A stretch of 64,000 nt of DNA from SHZI01 sp040080965 (GTDB lineage: Bacteria; Pseudomonadota; Gammaproteobacteria; Steroidobacterales; GCA-2729495), in the NCBI GenBank assembly GCA_040080965.1, contig JBEBHH010000003.1, forward strand, positions 62,001 through 126,000. The letters run 5' to 3'. This document shows, in pieces, positions 16,354 to 24,727 of the stretch (positions within the stretch are counted from its first letter, which is position 1; each line of letters begins with the position of its first letter). A model generated the notes under the pieces. The model saw only the letters and a program-made list of their open reading frames with translations, did no database searches and was not told the origin of the DNA. Position numbers and translations under genes: made by a program.

Positions 16354-18041
16354 GGTGAGGATCGCGAGTCCTGAAGCGAGACGATCTTTCGGTCACCATC
16401 GCGACGCCACGACTGCGATACCTCCAGGCGGCCATCCTGCAGGCGCCACTGCGTATCGACGGCGGCGAGCAGGACGGGATCCTGCGTTACGAGTATGAGT
16501 GTGCCGGGAAAGTCGGCGAGCAGGCGGCGCAAAAGCCCGCGGTAATCGGCATCGCTCGCCGTATCGATGTCGTCCAGCAGCAGCAGGCGGGGTTGCCGAA
16601 GGAGTGCCCTGGCCAGGGCTACTCGCTGGCGCTGTCCGGCGGAAAGGTTGCGGCCGCCCTCCGCGACCCGCGAGTCGAGCCCGCCAGGCAACTGCTGGAC
16701 GAGCGTGTCGACGCCGGACAATGGAAGGATGCGCTCGAGCGCAGATGCCGGCGCCTCGGGCCAAGCGTACCGAAGGTTGCTGTCCAGGGTGCCGCGAAGC
16801 AAGGGCAGGTCTGCACTGACCACGCCGACCGCCGCACGCAGCGAGTCGCTGGTACAGGTAGCGACGTCCTGCCCGTCCAGCAGGACGCGTCCTTCCCGGG
16901 GGACCGTCAGGCCCGCGGCAATCTGCATGAGCAGGGACTTGCCGGAGCCTGCTGCACCGCTCACGGCGATCCGGCTGCCTGGCTCCACGGCGACCGTAAG
17001 ATCCGCCAGCACTCCGGGGAACCCGACGCTGTCGAACTCCAGCCTGCCAGGGCCGGGGCCGAGCGCGGGGCTATTCGATTCGTTGCGTGCCCGGACTCCG
17101 GAGAGAAAGCCCTCGAGCTTCCGCTGCGACGCCTGTGCACGGCGCCAGTACTCGTAGACTTTTCCCAGGTCCCTGCTCGGCATGGCGAGCATGCCGGTCA
17201 ATGTGGTCATCGCGACGACGTCGCCCGGGGTGGCCTGGCCCCCGGCCACGGCGAGGATGCCGACGAGCAGGGCGCTGAGTGTGGCCAGTGTCCCGGTGGC
17301 TTCGGCGATGGCATTGATGCTGCCGATCGCGCGGGACCGGTCGATCAGCGCACCTCGCAGGCTGCGGCTCTGCTTGAGAAGGCGCTTCTCCTCGCGGGCG
17401 GCCTGGCCGAAGGCCCGCACCACCAGCAGTGCCGAGAGCTTCTCGGTGATGTTGTTCGCAACGATCGCCCGCCGGTTGCGGGCGCGGTCCACGGTGCCAT
17501 CCATCCAGCGCCCCATGGCAAAGGTCGCGCCGGTCCCGAGCACCAGGACGACGCTGACGGCGAGGACCATGAGTGGTGAGCTGGCCGCCAGCACGGCGAG
17601 GGTGGCGACGATGGTGAGACTGGCCACTCCCAGCCGGGCCAGGCCCATGCCGACCCATTGGGTGATGGCGGTCAGGTCGCCGAGGAAGCGCAACAGGATC
17701 CCACCTCGACGCATGCCAGCCAGCTCTTCCGCCGGGGTGGCATTGAGGCAGGCATACAGCGCGCGCCGGAGCCGATGAGCGTGGGTCTGCGCCAGGATCT
17801 CCCGGTCAATGCGCTCCCGGCGCCGGAGCAGCGCGAGGACCGACACCACGGCGAAGCCCCCCGTAATCTCCGTGACCATGCGGCTGAGCTCTGGGCGTGC
17901 GCCGCCCAGCAAGACGTGGTCGACGACCGTCCGGATGAGCCAGGCGAGGCCGATCGCGCAGGCGGCCTGGGCAACGCCGTTTGCAAGCAGCCTGGCGAGG
18001 ACCAGCCGCTGCCGGCCGGCCAGCAGGCGCGGCAATCTCAC
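16350..18041 (-). CDS. ABC transporter, fused membrane and ATPase domains, altered catalytic residues
   Basis: A 563-residue type IV exporter-like half transporter. An N-terminal membrane domain of about six helices (residues 10-300) is followed by an ATPase domain. Walker A is GAAGSGKS and the signature is LSAGQRQR, both intact. Three catalytic positions differ from the norm. The Q-loop glutamine is replaced (VVSADLP instead of a PQ motif). The Walker B region reads LLLLDDID, so the catalytic Glu is Asp. The switch His is Gln (VTQDP). Such a protein may hydrolyse ATP slowly or serve as the degenerate half of a heterodimer, but no partner half is adjacent. It overlaps the P-loop gene and the hydrolase gene by four bases each. 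Substrate unknown. Confidence 0.85.
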   Translation of the reverse strand: MRLPRLLAGRQRLVLARLLANGVAQAACAIGLAWLIRTVVDHVLLGGARPELSRMVTEITGGFAVVSVLALLRRRERIDREILAQTHAHRLRRALYACLNATPAEELAGMRRGGILLRFLGDLTAITQWVGMGLARLGVASLTIVATLAVLAASSPLMVLAVSVVLVLGTGATFAMGRWMDGTVDRARNRRAIVANNITEKLSALLVVRAFGQAAREEKRLLKQSRSLRGALIDRSRAIGSINAIAEATGTLATLSALLVGILAVAGGQATPGDVVAMTTLTGMLAMPSRDLGKVYEYWRRAQASQRKLEGFLSGVRARNESNSPALGPGPGRLEFDSVGFPGVLADLTVAVEPGSRIAVSGAAGSGKSLLMQIAAGLTVPREGRVLLDGQDVATCTSDSLRAAVGVVSADLPLLRGTLDSNLRYAWPEAPASALERILPLSGVDTLVQQLPGGLDSRVAEGGRNLSAGQRQRVALARALLRQPRLLLLDDIDTASDADYRGLLRRLLADFPGTLILVTQDPVLLAAVDTQWRLQDGRLEVSQSWRRDGDRKIVSLQDSRSSP

Positions 18042-19159
18042 GAGGCCGCCGCCGCCAGCAGCGAGCGGGAGCGCAGGTCGTCGATGAGGACGCGGATCTG
18101 CTCCGGATCGGCAAGTTCCGCCGGGCCGAGGACGGGCAGGCGCGTTGCCCGGCTTGCTTCGTCAATTCCGAGGGGTGAAGCGGTCAGTGCACCGGAGACC
18201 GCCAGCACCGGGAGTCCCCGCTGCTCGAGCCACTCGATGCCGGCCGCCGCGCCCATGGAGTCGGCGGCGGCAAAGACCACTCCGGTGACGACCCGCCGGA
18301 AGGTGGCGGACTTGAGCAGCGCAGCCGTTTCCTCCTGATACAGGCCATCGGCGATTTCCACGACGACAGCATCGGCCGAGTGTCCGGCATGCACGACTGC
18401 CTGGCGAAGGACGCGCTCGACGTCGGGACTCGCCACGCGATAGGTCGACGCAAATCCAAAGTCGGTGAAATCCACGACGCACTGCGCGCCCGCATCGGCC
18501 ATCAGTGCGACGTCGCCGATGGCGCCCGTGCCAGTGACCTTGGCGGCCCCGACCCGGAGTCCCCGCAGAACGAGGCCTCGAATGAGGTGGGCAGCGGCCG
18601 TGGTCTTGCCTGCGTTCATCGACGTTCCAACCACGGCGATGACGCAGGGGTGGCGGGCGGGGCTTACATTGTCGTCGGCAAGGCGAAAGCCGAAGAGGTT
18701 GAGCGGCTGGCCGGCGTCATCGGCCAGAACGCCGACCGGTTCAATCTCCGTCGGCCGCTTCATGCGGCTGTGCCAGGAGCGGGCCTCCGCTGCAATACCG
18801 CCGGCTGCGACCAGGTGGCAGGGGCCCAGGTGGTCGGGAACCCGGGCTTCGAACTGGTCGGGTGCGTAGCGGTTGCCGTAGGTCACCACAATTTCGTCCC
18901 CGACAAACAGGGTTGCACGTCGCCCGCCCGGCAACTGCAACCCACTGTGCTGGCCGATACGGACGACGCGGGCCAGCACCAGGTCGCCGGCCTTCGGAGA
19001 GATGCCGGCCAACAGGAGCTTTCGCGCGATACCGAGATCTACCCGGCGGGTGGTGTAGGAACGCTTGGCGCTCGCGAGCCGCTGGGGCTCGACGGGCAAA
19101 ATCTCGATGCCCTGGCGGGTCCTGGAGTCCGTATCGCCTGAAATGGAACTGATCTGCAC
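18038..19159 (-). CDS. P-loop NTPase of SIMIBI type (possibly DUF1611-like)
   Basis: A 373-residue protein with a P-loop at about the middle (VVGTSMNAGKTT) followed by a RGLRVGAAKVTGTG segment, as in MobB, dethiobiotin synthetase and DUF1611 proteins. The N-terminal 170 residues include a domain rich in beta strands. DUF1611 includes DgcN, an enzyme of D-glutamate use, which would be interesting given gltS in the same run, but the assignment is uncertain. The GTG start is supported by GGGGGAGG about eight bases upstream. It is the first gene of the run and ends in a four-base overlap with the ABC transporter. A TTGACA hexamer lies upstream at 19227-19232 on this strand without a convincing -10. 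Confidence 0.6.
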   Translation of the reverse strand: MQISSISGDTDSRTRQGIEILPVEPQRLASAKRSYTTRRVDLGIARKLLLAGISPKAGDLVLARVVRIGQHSGLQLPGGRRATLFVGDEIVVTYGNRYAPDQFEARVPDHLGPCHLVAAGGIAAEARSWHSRMKRPTEIEPVGVLADDAGQPLNLFGFRLADDNVSPARHPCVIAVVGTSMNAGKTTAAAHLIRGLVLRGLRVGAAKVTGTGAIGDVALMADAGAQCVVDFTDFGFASTYRVASPDVERVLRQAVVHAGHSADAVVVEIADGLYQEETAALLKSATFRRVVTGVVFAAADSMGAAAGIEWLEQRGLPVLAVSGALTASPLGIDEASRATRLPVLGPAELADPEQIRVLIDDLRSRSLLAAAAS

Positions 19160-19281
19160 GCCACACCTCCCCCGGAGCCCATCCGGTCACAACCCGAGGC
19201 GTATTTGTGCATATTAACCCCAAATGTGTCAACGGATAAAACGAGGGATCCGTCACCGATCGGGCTTTCCGCAGGGCATTC

Positions 19282-20118
19282 TCAGGGCTTCTGCTCGTCC
19301 TGGATCCCGTAGACCCCGACGCCGATGCGGAGGGTGCGGGATTTTCCCGTTGCATCCGGGGGTGGAGCCTCGTGGCGCGACAGCCACTCGTCGATGCGTT
19401 CGAGGAAGGCCTGGCCTTCCTTCTCCAGGAACTCGCGGAAGCGCCGCGCATCAGCGCCGCGAATGCGGGTGTTCGTTGCGCGGCCCGCGAAGCGCGAGGG
19501 TTCGTCCGCCGGCTTGCCGAGGTTGAAGCTGACGGTCGTGCCCAGGTCCTCGAGCATCGAGCCCGCCCGGACCATCGCATCGGGATCCATCTGCAGCGGC
19601 ATGTAGTAGCGCTTCAGCACGCGCAGCTCGCCGCCGGGCAGGACTTCAAGGGCGCCGACGCGGCTCAGTTCCCGCCGCATGGTCACCGGGGCGAGATCGC
19701 CGCCGTAGCGCTTGCACAGGTCCGTGAACGTGGGTCCGGCGGGAGCACCCGGTCCTGCCTCGAAGGCCAGCTCCAGGGGCAGGCCGGCTGCGTCGGTGAA
19801 TTCCTCGTCGAGGTACCAGCCGGTCAGCACGCGGGTGGCGCCGTGCAGCCGGCCCGGCTCCAGCGGCGGTGCTTCGGCGAGCATGTCACGCAGGCGCTTC
19901 ACTTCGCGCCGGCCCAGGCCGGTCATGATCGCCACGCGGGACATGTTGGTGGGCCGCCCGTGGAGGCCGTAGTCGTCGGTGGCAACCTCGACAAGCGTCG
20001 CCTTGCAGACGTCGCTGGCGTCCTGCCAGGTCACACCGCTTCGCAGCAGGAGCCTGAAGACCGGCCGCAGCGCCAGCCGCAGGGCGGCCAGGGCGGCGCG
20101 CTTGGGGTCACTGCTCAA
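19282..20118 (-). CDS. DUF6502 family protein
   Basis: A 278-residue soluble protein fitting the DUF6502 family as I know it. The N-terminus (ALRPVFRLLLRSGVTW) is followed by a helix-turn-helix-like region containing SRVAIMTGLGRREVKRLRD, then a middle section with VLTGWYLDEEFTDAAG. The winged-helix look of the first 100 residues suggests nucleic-acid binding, but nothing is established. It stands between the 26-heme cytochrome gene and the P-loop gene, with more than 110 bp on both sides, so it is probably transcribed on its own. Confidence 0.7.
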   Translation of the reverse strand: MSSDPKRAALAALRLALRPVFRLLLRSGVTWQDASDVCKATLVEVATDDYGLHGRPTNMSRVAIMTGLGRREVKRLRDMLAEAPPLEPGRLHGATRVLTGWYLDEEFTDAAGLPLELAFEAGPGAPAGPTFTDLCKRYGGDLAPVTMRRELSRVGALEVLPGGELRVLKRYYMPLQMDPDAMVRAGSMLEDLGTTVSFNLGKPADEPSRFAGRATNTRIRGADARRFREFLEKEGQAFLERIDEWLSRHEAPPPDATGKSRTLRIGVGVYGIQDEQKP

Positions 20119-20231
20119 GGTGATTGATCGTCGTCACGGTCCCCGGATGGCCAGGCGGAGTCCACAGGGTGGCGGTTGCACTCCCGGCTTCCCGGCTACT
20201 TTCGCCCTTCCGCGACGCGCCGTCCAGCCCG

Positions 20232-22727
20232 TCACGGCTCTCCCCAGCTCCCGCCGGTGAACGTCTTGCTGGCTGTCTTCCAGGTGGGGTAGGACGAGGG
20301 CCTGTGGCAACCGGAGACGTTGCAGTCCTTCGTGTTGCTGGTGCTTTCGTGACTCTTGGTTTCGACCGACGCCGTCGTTACCGTCTGGTTCGTGTAGTGG
20401 CAGTAGACGCACTTGACGCCAGTCACCGGCTTCGCGTGATCGTAGGAGATGATCTTCGCGGCCGTGTTCGTGCCATGGCACGTCGCGCAGGTCAGCCCCG
20501 TCTTGGCCGGATCGATGACCGGGTGCGGGGCGGTGATGTTGCCCCAGTTCTTGTTCGTCGGCGGAGTCAGGACCACGGTCGACGGAATGGCCGAGGCGCC
20601 GGTCCACTTCTTCCCGGGGAAGGCGTGGCAACTGCTGCACTCGCCCAGGCCCGGCAGCGAATGATCAAAGGAGGTGACCCCGGCTCCAGGCCTGGTGATC
20701 GTGTGGCAGGTCGAGCACTTGGCCGGGACCGGGCTGTGGCTGTACGTGCCGCCCGTCCAGTCCGTCTGCGTCGCGCTTTTCTCCCGGTGGCACGCCACGC
20801 AGTCGCCCGTGACCTGGCTGTGCAGGTAGTCGTTCTGGTAGGTCTTGTTGTCGGTGGACACGCCGGTGCCGCGGACGGCGGCCGACGGCTTGTCGCCGAT
20901 GTGGCAGCTCGCACAGGTCGTGGGCTTCGGCACGTGGCTGAAGGTGCCCCCCGTCCAGTCCGTCTTCGTCGGGCTCTTCATCGCGTGGCAGCTGACGCAG
21001 TCGCCGGTGCCCTGTGTCGTGTGGAGCGTGTCCGCCGGGCGCCGGTATTCGTGGCACGTTGCGCACACCTTGATGGCGCTCGTGTGCGTAAAGGTGCCGC
21101 CCGTCCAGTCCGTCTTGGTGGGTGTCTTCACCGCGTGACAGGCCGCGCAATCGCCCGAGCCGCCCAGTGCGTGGTCGAAGACCGGCGAGCCTGAAGGTCC
21201 CACGGGCCGCTGGTTCAGGTGGCAGACGGAACACTGGCCGGGATTCGGGCTGTGGGAGTAGATGCCAGGCGGCCATGCGCCGCCCGGATCCAGGTGACAG
21301 CTCTTGCAGTCGGTAGTCGACAGCAGCGAGTGCACAAAGAGGTTCGGTTTCGTGGGGTGGCCGGGCCATGGCACATTGACCGGTGCGGCCGGGCGCTTCG
21401 CTTCATGGCAACTGTCGCAGCGCGTGCCAATCGGCATCGTGCTGTGATCGTAGCCGGCAACGGCTCCCGTCCACGCGACTCCCGGATTCTGGTGGCAGGC
21501 GGCGCATTCGCCGGTGCCGCCCAGCAGGTGATCGAAGCCGCTGCTGGTCACGGTCGCCGGGCGTTGCGGCAGGTGGCAGTCGATGCAGGTTTCCGGTGCC
21601 GGAACGTGGGAGAAATTGCCACCTCTCCAGTCGGTCTGGGTGGCGCTCTGCACGGCATGGCAGCTCTTGCAGTCGCCCAGCCCCGCAATCGCGTGATCGA
21701 ACGCGGGCGAACCCACGGGTTCCGTCGGCCGGTCGCCGGTGTGGCAATCGAGACATGAGGCGGGAGCCGGGTTGTGCGAGAAGCTTCCCCCTGACCAGTC
21801 GGTCTGCGTTGCGCTCTTGGGCACGTGGCAGCTGACGCAATCGCCGAGGCCGCCATTGGCGTGATCGAAGGGCGGCGATCCCGCCAGCCCGACCGGGCGG
21901 ATGCCCAGGTGGCAGTCGATGCAGGTGGTGGGCGCGGGGCTGTGGCTGAAGCTGCCGCCTGTCCAGTCCGTCTTGGTGGCACTGAACGGGACGTGACAGC
22001 TCTTGCAGTCACCCGTCCCTGAAACGGAGTGGTCGAAAGGCGGTGTGCCGACGAGGCCCGCAGGCCGGGTGCCCGCGTGGCAATCGGCGCACTTCGCCGG
22101 GGCGGGCGAATGCGAGAAGAAGCCGTCGCTCCACACAACGCCCGGACTGTGGTGGCAGCTCGCGCAATCGCCGGTGCCGCCGGCGTCGTGGGAAAAGCCG
22201 TTGACGACCGTGGTGGGCCGCTGGCCCGAGTGGCATTCACCGCAGCTCGCCGGGACAGGCTCGTGCACGTAGGTCGCCGTGTTCCAGGTCACGCCGGCGC
22301 CAGCTGCGTGGCAGGCCACGCAGTCGCCGACTCCTGCGTAGGAGTGCGACATCGTGTTGTTCACGAGGGCCGTGGGTCGCGCCGAGGAATGGCAGTCGAG
22401 GCACGTCTCCGGCGTGGGGGTGTGGTTGAACGTGGTGAAGACCCGCCAGGTCGCGCCGCCGGCCGTATGGCATTGCCCGCAGTCCTGGCCGCCGCCGTGG
22501 ACCAGCGCTGCGCCGGTGGTGGTGTCGATGACCGGGGCGGGCCGGTCGCGGTCGTGGCATTTCAGGCAGCTGATGTCGGCAAATGGGGTGTGATCGGGAA
22601 TTCCAGGCTCACCGAGGGGCTGGGCTTTCTGCGGTGACGGTGGGCTCGAGCAGGCGCTGAGTGCGAGCAGCAGAAGTGCCAGCAGGCCGGTCCAGCCCGT
22701 CAGGCGCGTTGATGTGTTTGCTTTCAC
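20232..22727 (-). CDS. Lipoprotein multiheme cytochrome c with 26 CXXCH motifs
   Basis: A lipoprotein (lipobox LALSAC) of about 831 residues with 26 CXXCH heme-binding motifs plus one CX4CH (CNVSGCH) near the C-terminus. Two motif types alternate: a GDCxxCH type and a CxxCH followed by an Arg-Pro (RP) a few residues later, giving about twelve tandem units. Parts of the DNA repeat almost exactly, pointing to recent unit duplication. Such strings of hemes act as electron wires. With a lipid anchor it would sit on an outer-membrane face. The start chosen is a GTG seven bases after GGGAGGT, which gives a compact signal peptide; an ATG overlapping the ankyrin gene stop (22790) is the alternative. 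It is the last gene of the FAD-ankyrin-cytochrome operon. Confidence 0.93.
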   Translation of the reverse strand: MKANTSTRLTGWTGLLALLLLALSACSSPPSPQKAQPLGEPGIPDHTPFADISCLKCHDRDRPAPVIDTTTGAALVHGGGQDCGQCHTAGGATWRVFTTFNHTPTPETCLDCHSSARPTALVNNTMSHSYAGVGDCVACHAAGAGVTWNTATYVHEPVPASCGECHSGQRPTTVVNGFSHDAGGTGDCASCHHSPGVVWSDGFFSHSPAPAKCADCHAGTRPAGLVGTPPFDHSVSGTGDCKSCHVPFSATKTDWTGGSFSHSPAPTTCIDCHLGIRPVGLAGSPPFDHANGGLGDCVSCHVPKSATQTDWSGGSFSHNPAPASCLDCHTGDRPTEPVGSPAFDHAIAGLGDCKSCHAVQSATQTDWRGGNFSHVPAPETCIDCHLPQRPATVTSSGFDHLLGGTGECAACHQNPGVAWTGAVAGYDHSTMPIGTRCDSCHEAKRPAAPVNVPWPGHPTKPNLFVHSLLSTTDCKSCHLDPGGAWPPGIYSHSPNPGQCSVCHLNQRPVGPSGSPVFDHALGGSGDCAACHAVKTPTKTDWTGGTFTHTSAIKVCATCHEYRRPADTLHTTQGTGDCVSCHAMKSPTKTDWTGGTFSHVPKPTTCASCHIGDKPSAAVRGTGVSTDNKTYQNDYLHSQVTGDCVACHREKSATQTDWTGGTYSHSPVPAKCSTCHTITRPGAGVTSFDHSLPGLGECSSCHAFPGKKWTGASAIPSTVVLTPPTNKNWGNITAPHPVIDPAKTGLTCATCHGTNTAAKIISYDHAKPVTGVKCVYCHYTNQTVTTASVETKSHESTSNTKDCNVSGCHRPSSYPTWKTASKTFTGGSWGEP

Positions 22728-22786
22728 AGGCGTGACCTCCCGATCCAGCATCATGCTGTTGGCAGTTGTTAGAGCCAGGTTCCGGT

Positions 22787-24727
22787 TCATCGCGGCAATA
22801 ACTCCACGATACGGGAATTGTTGGCGAGCACGGCGAGGTCCCGCGCCGTCCGGTGATCCACGTTGACCAGGTCAGGGTCGGCGCCGGCGGCCAGGAGGAG
22901 GCGCACCGTGTCGTCCTGGCCCTGGCCGGCCGCGATCATCAGGGCCGTGTTGCCGGCGTTGTTCCGTACATTGGTGTTGGCCTTGAGCGCGACCAGCTTC
23001 CGGATCACGCCGGAGTGGCCGGCCGTCGCAGCGGCCATGAGGGCGGTATTGCCGTCGCGGCTGCGGGCGTCGACAGCGACGCCGAAGCGAAGCAGCTCCG
23101 CCACCGTGGCCTGGTCGCCGCGGCGGGCCGCGGCGATCAATGGCGTCTCATTGTCCTCGTCGCCGGCGTTGAGGTCGGCGCCGTTCGTTGCGAGCAGGGT
23201 GATGACCTGGGGCTTGCCCGACTGGGCCGCGGTCCAGGCGGCCGACCGGCCCTTGGCATCGCGGGCATTGGCGCTGGCGCCGTGGTCCAGAAGGATGCGT
23301 GCGATCCCGGCCGTACCGAGTCCCGCCGCGCTGATCAATGGGGTAACGCCACCGTGCCCCGGCTCATCGACATCCGCGCCGGCGTCAAGCAACAGCGTAA
23401 CCAGCCGGTCGTGGCGGCCGGCGACGGCCAGCGACAGCGCGGTTTGTCCGGTGCGGCTCCTGTCGCTGGCCCTGGCCCCGCGCTGGACCAGCAGGCTGGC
23501 GACGTCGGCGTGTCCCCTGGCAGATGCGTCCATGAGCGGGGTCGTTCCATCGGCTGCCGCAGCGTTGGGATCCGCGTTACGACTGAGGAGGAGCACCACG
23601 ATCCCGCGATGACCGCGCTCCGCGGCGCGGTGCAGGGCGGTCTTGCCTTCCTGGTCCCGCGCCGAGATGTCGGCTCCATCGGCGATGATCCGTTCGACGA
23701 GATCCGCATTGCCGCGCCATGCGGCGTAGATCAGCGGGGACGCGCCGGGGAGGACGCCGGCAGAGTCGGTGGCGCTCGCGACGGAGGGCGCCGAGGTCGC
23801 GCGCGGCAGCAATGCATCTTTGGCCCCGTGGCTCACCAGCAGGCGGGCGACGTCGGGGTGATTCCGTTCCCGCGCCGCCGTCAGGGCGGTCCACTGCCGG
23901 TTGTCTGGCTGGTTCACCGGCGCTCCGCCGTCCAGGAGCACCGTCACCGCGGCTGTGTGCCCGGCTGCTGCGGCGACGATCAGCGGGGGATTGCCCTGGC
24001 CATCCAGCTTGTCGAGCGTTGCCCCGGCCTTGACCAGCAGGGTCAGGATGCCGGCGTCCCCGGACTGGGCTGCCATGTGCACCGCGGTGCTGCCGGTGTC
24101 GTCCGCCGCATCGGGCTTGCTGCCCGATGACAGTAGCAGCGACACAGCGTCGGCGCGCCGGCCATCCACCGCCTCCATGAGCGCCGTACGCGCGTGCGCA
24201 TCGGTGGCATTCACGTCTGTACCGGCCGCAAGCAGCGTGCGCATCGCCGCGACGTCGCCCCGCTGGGCCGCTCGCCGAAGTGCCTCCGGATCCCGGGCCG
24301 CCGGAGCCGCTGCCTGGGCCTTCAGGTCCTTCAGCCGGAGTGCCGCCGGGTCGTTGCCCGCGGCGGCGGCGCGGCCGTACCACTCACGTGCCGCCGTGGC
24401 GTCCTTCGGCACGCCGGATCCGTTGTCCAGCATTTGGGCGTAGTTGTACTGGGCCCATGGGTCACCGCTCCCGGCCGCCTGCTTCATCAGCGTGGCTGCC
24501 TTTGCGAGGTCGCGCGGCACTCCACTGCCGGCGCGATAAAGCATGGCCAGCTGGTAGGTCGCCTGCATGTCGCCGCGTTCGGCAAGAGTCGTGTAGATCC
24601 GGGCTGCACCGGCGAAGTCCCGTACGCGCACGGCTGTGCGCGCTTCCTCCAGGGTCTGGGCATTGGCCCCGCTGGCCATGGCCAGCAGCAGCAGACTGGA
24701 TATCGTGGAGAACGTGGTGCGCTTCAT
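22787..24727 (-). CDS. Exported Sel1/ankyrin-repeat protein
   Basis: A 646-residue protein with a signal peptide (cleavage near ANAQ). Two or three Sel1-type helical repeats (AMLYRAGSGVPRDLAKA, QMLDNGSGVPKDATAA) follow up to residue 130. After that come about a dozen ankyrin repeats of the usual form (TALMEAV, TALHRAAERGH, NTALMIAAGQGQ). It is predicted to be a periplasmic protein-binding scaffold. Its start overlaps the stop of the FAD oxidoreductase gene, and it lies directly upstream of the 26-heme cytochrome, so its natural role would be to hold or assemble the electron-transfer partners encoded beside it. That role is inferred from context. Confidence 0.88.
   Translation of the reverse strand: MKRTTFSTISSLLLLAMASGANAQTLEEARTAVRVRDFAGAARIYTTLAERGDMQATYQLAMLYRAGSGVPRDLAKAATLMKQAAGSGDPWAQYNYAQMLDNGSGVPKDATAAREWYGRAAAAGNDPAALRLKDLKAQAAAPAARDPEALRRAAQRGDVAAMRTLLAAGTDVNATDAHARTALMEAVDGRRADAVSLLLSSGSKPDAADDTGSTAVHMAAQSGDAGILTLLVKAGATLDKLDGQGNPPLIVAAAAGHTAAVTVLLDGGAPVNQPDNRQWTALTAARERNHPDVARLLVSHGAKDALLPRATSAPSVASATDSAGVLPGASPLIYAAWRGNADLVERIIADGADISARDQEGKTALHRAAERGHRGIVVLLLSRNADPNAAAADGTTPLMDASARGHADVASLLVQRGARASDRSRTGQTALSLAVAGRHDRLVTLLLDAGADVDEPGHGGVTPLISAAGLGTAGIARILLDHGASANARDAKGRSAAWTAAQSGKPQVITLLATNGADLNAGDEDNETPLIAAARRGDQATVAELLRFGVAVDARSRDGNTALMAAATAGHSGVIRKLVALKANTNVRNNAGNTALMIAAGQGQDDTVRLLLAAGADPDLVNVDHRTARDLAVLANNSRIVELLPR

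Noticed and set aside
19204..19232. Sigma-70 promoter for the P-loop gene
   Set aside because: A TTGACA box is present, but the -10 position reads CACAAA, too weak to report as a promoter.
22728..22790. Upstream ATG starts for the 26-heme lipoprotein
   Set aside because: They add a polar N-terminus before the signal peptide and lack a binding site, while GTG at 22727 follows GGGAGGT at ideal spacing.
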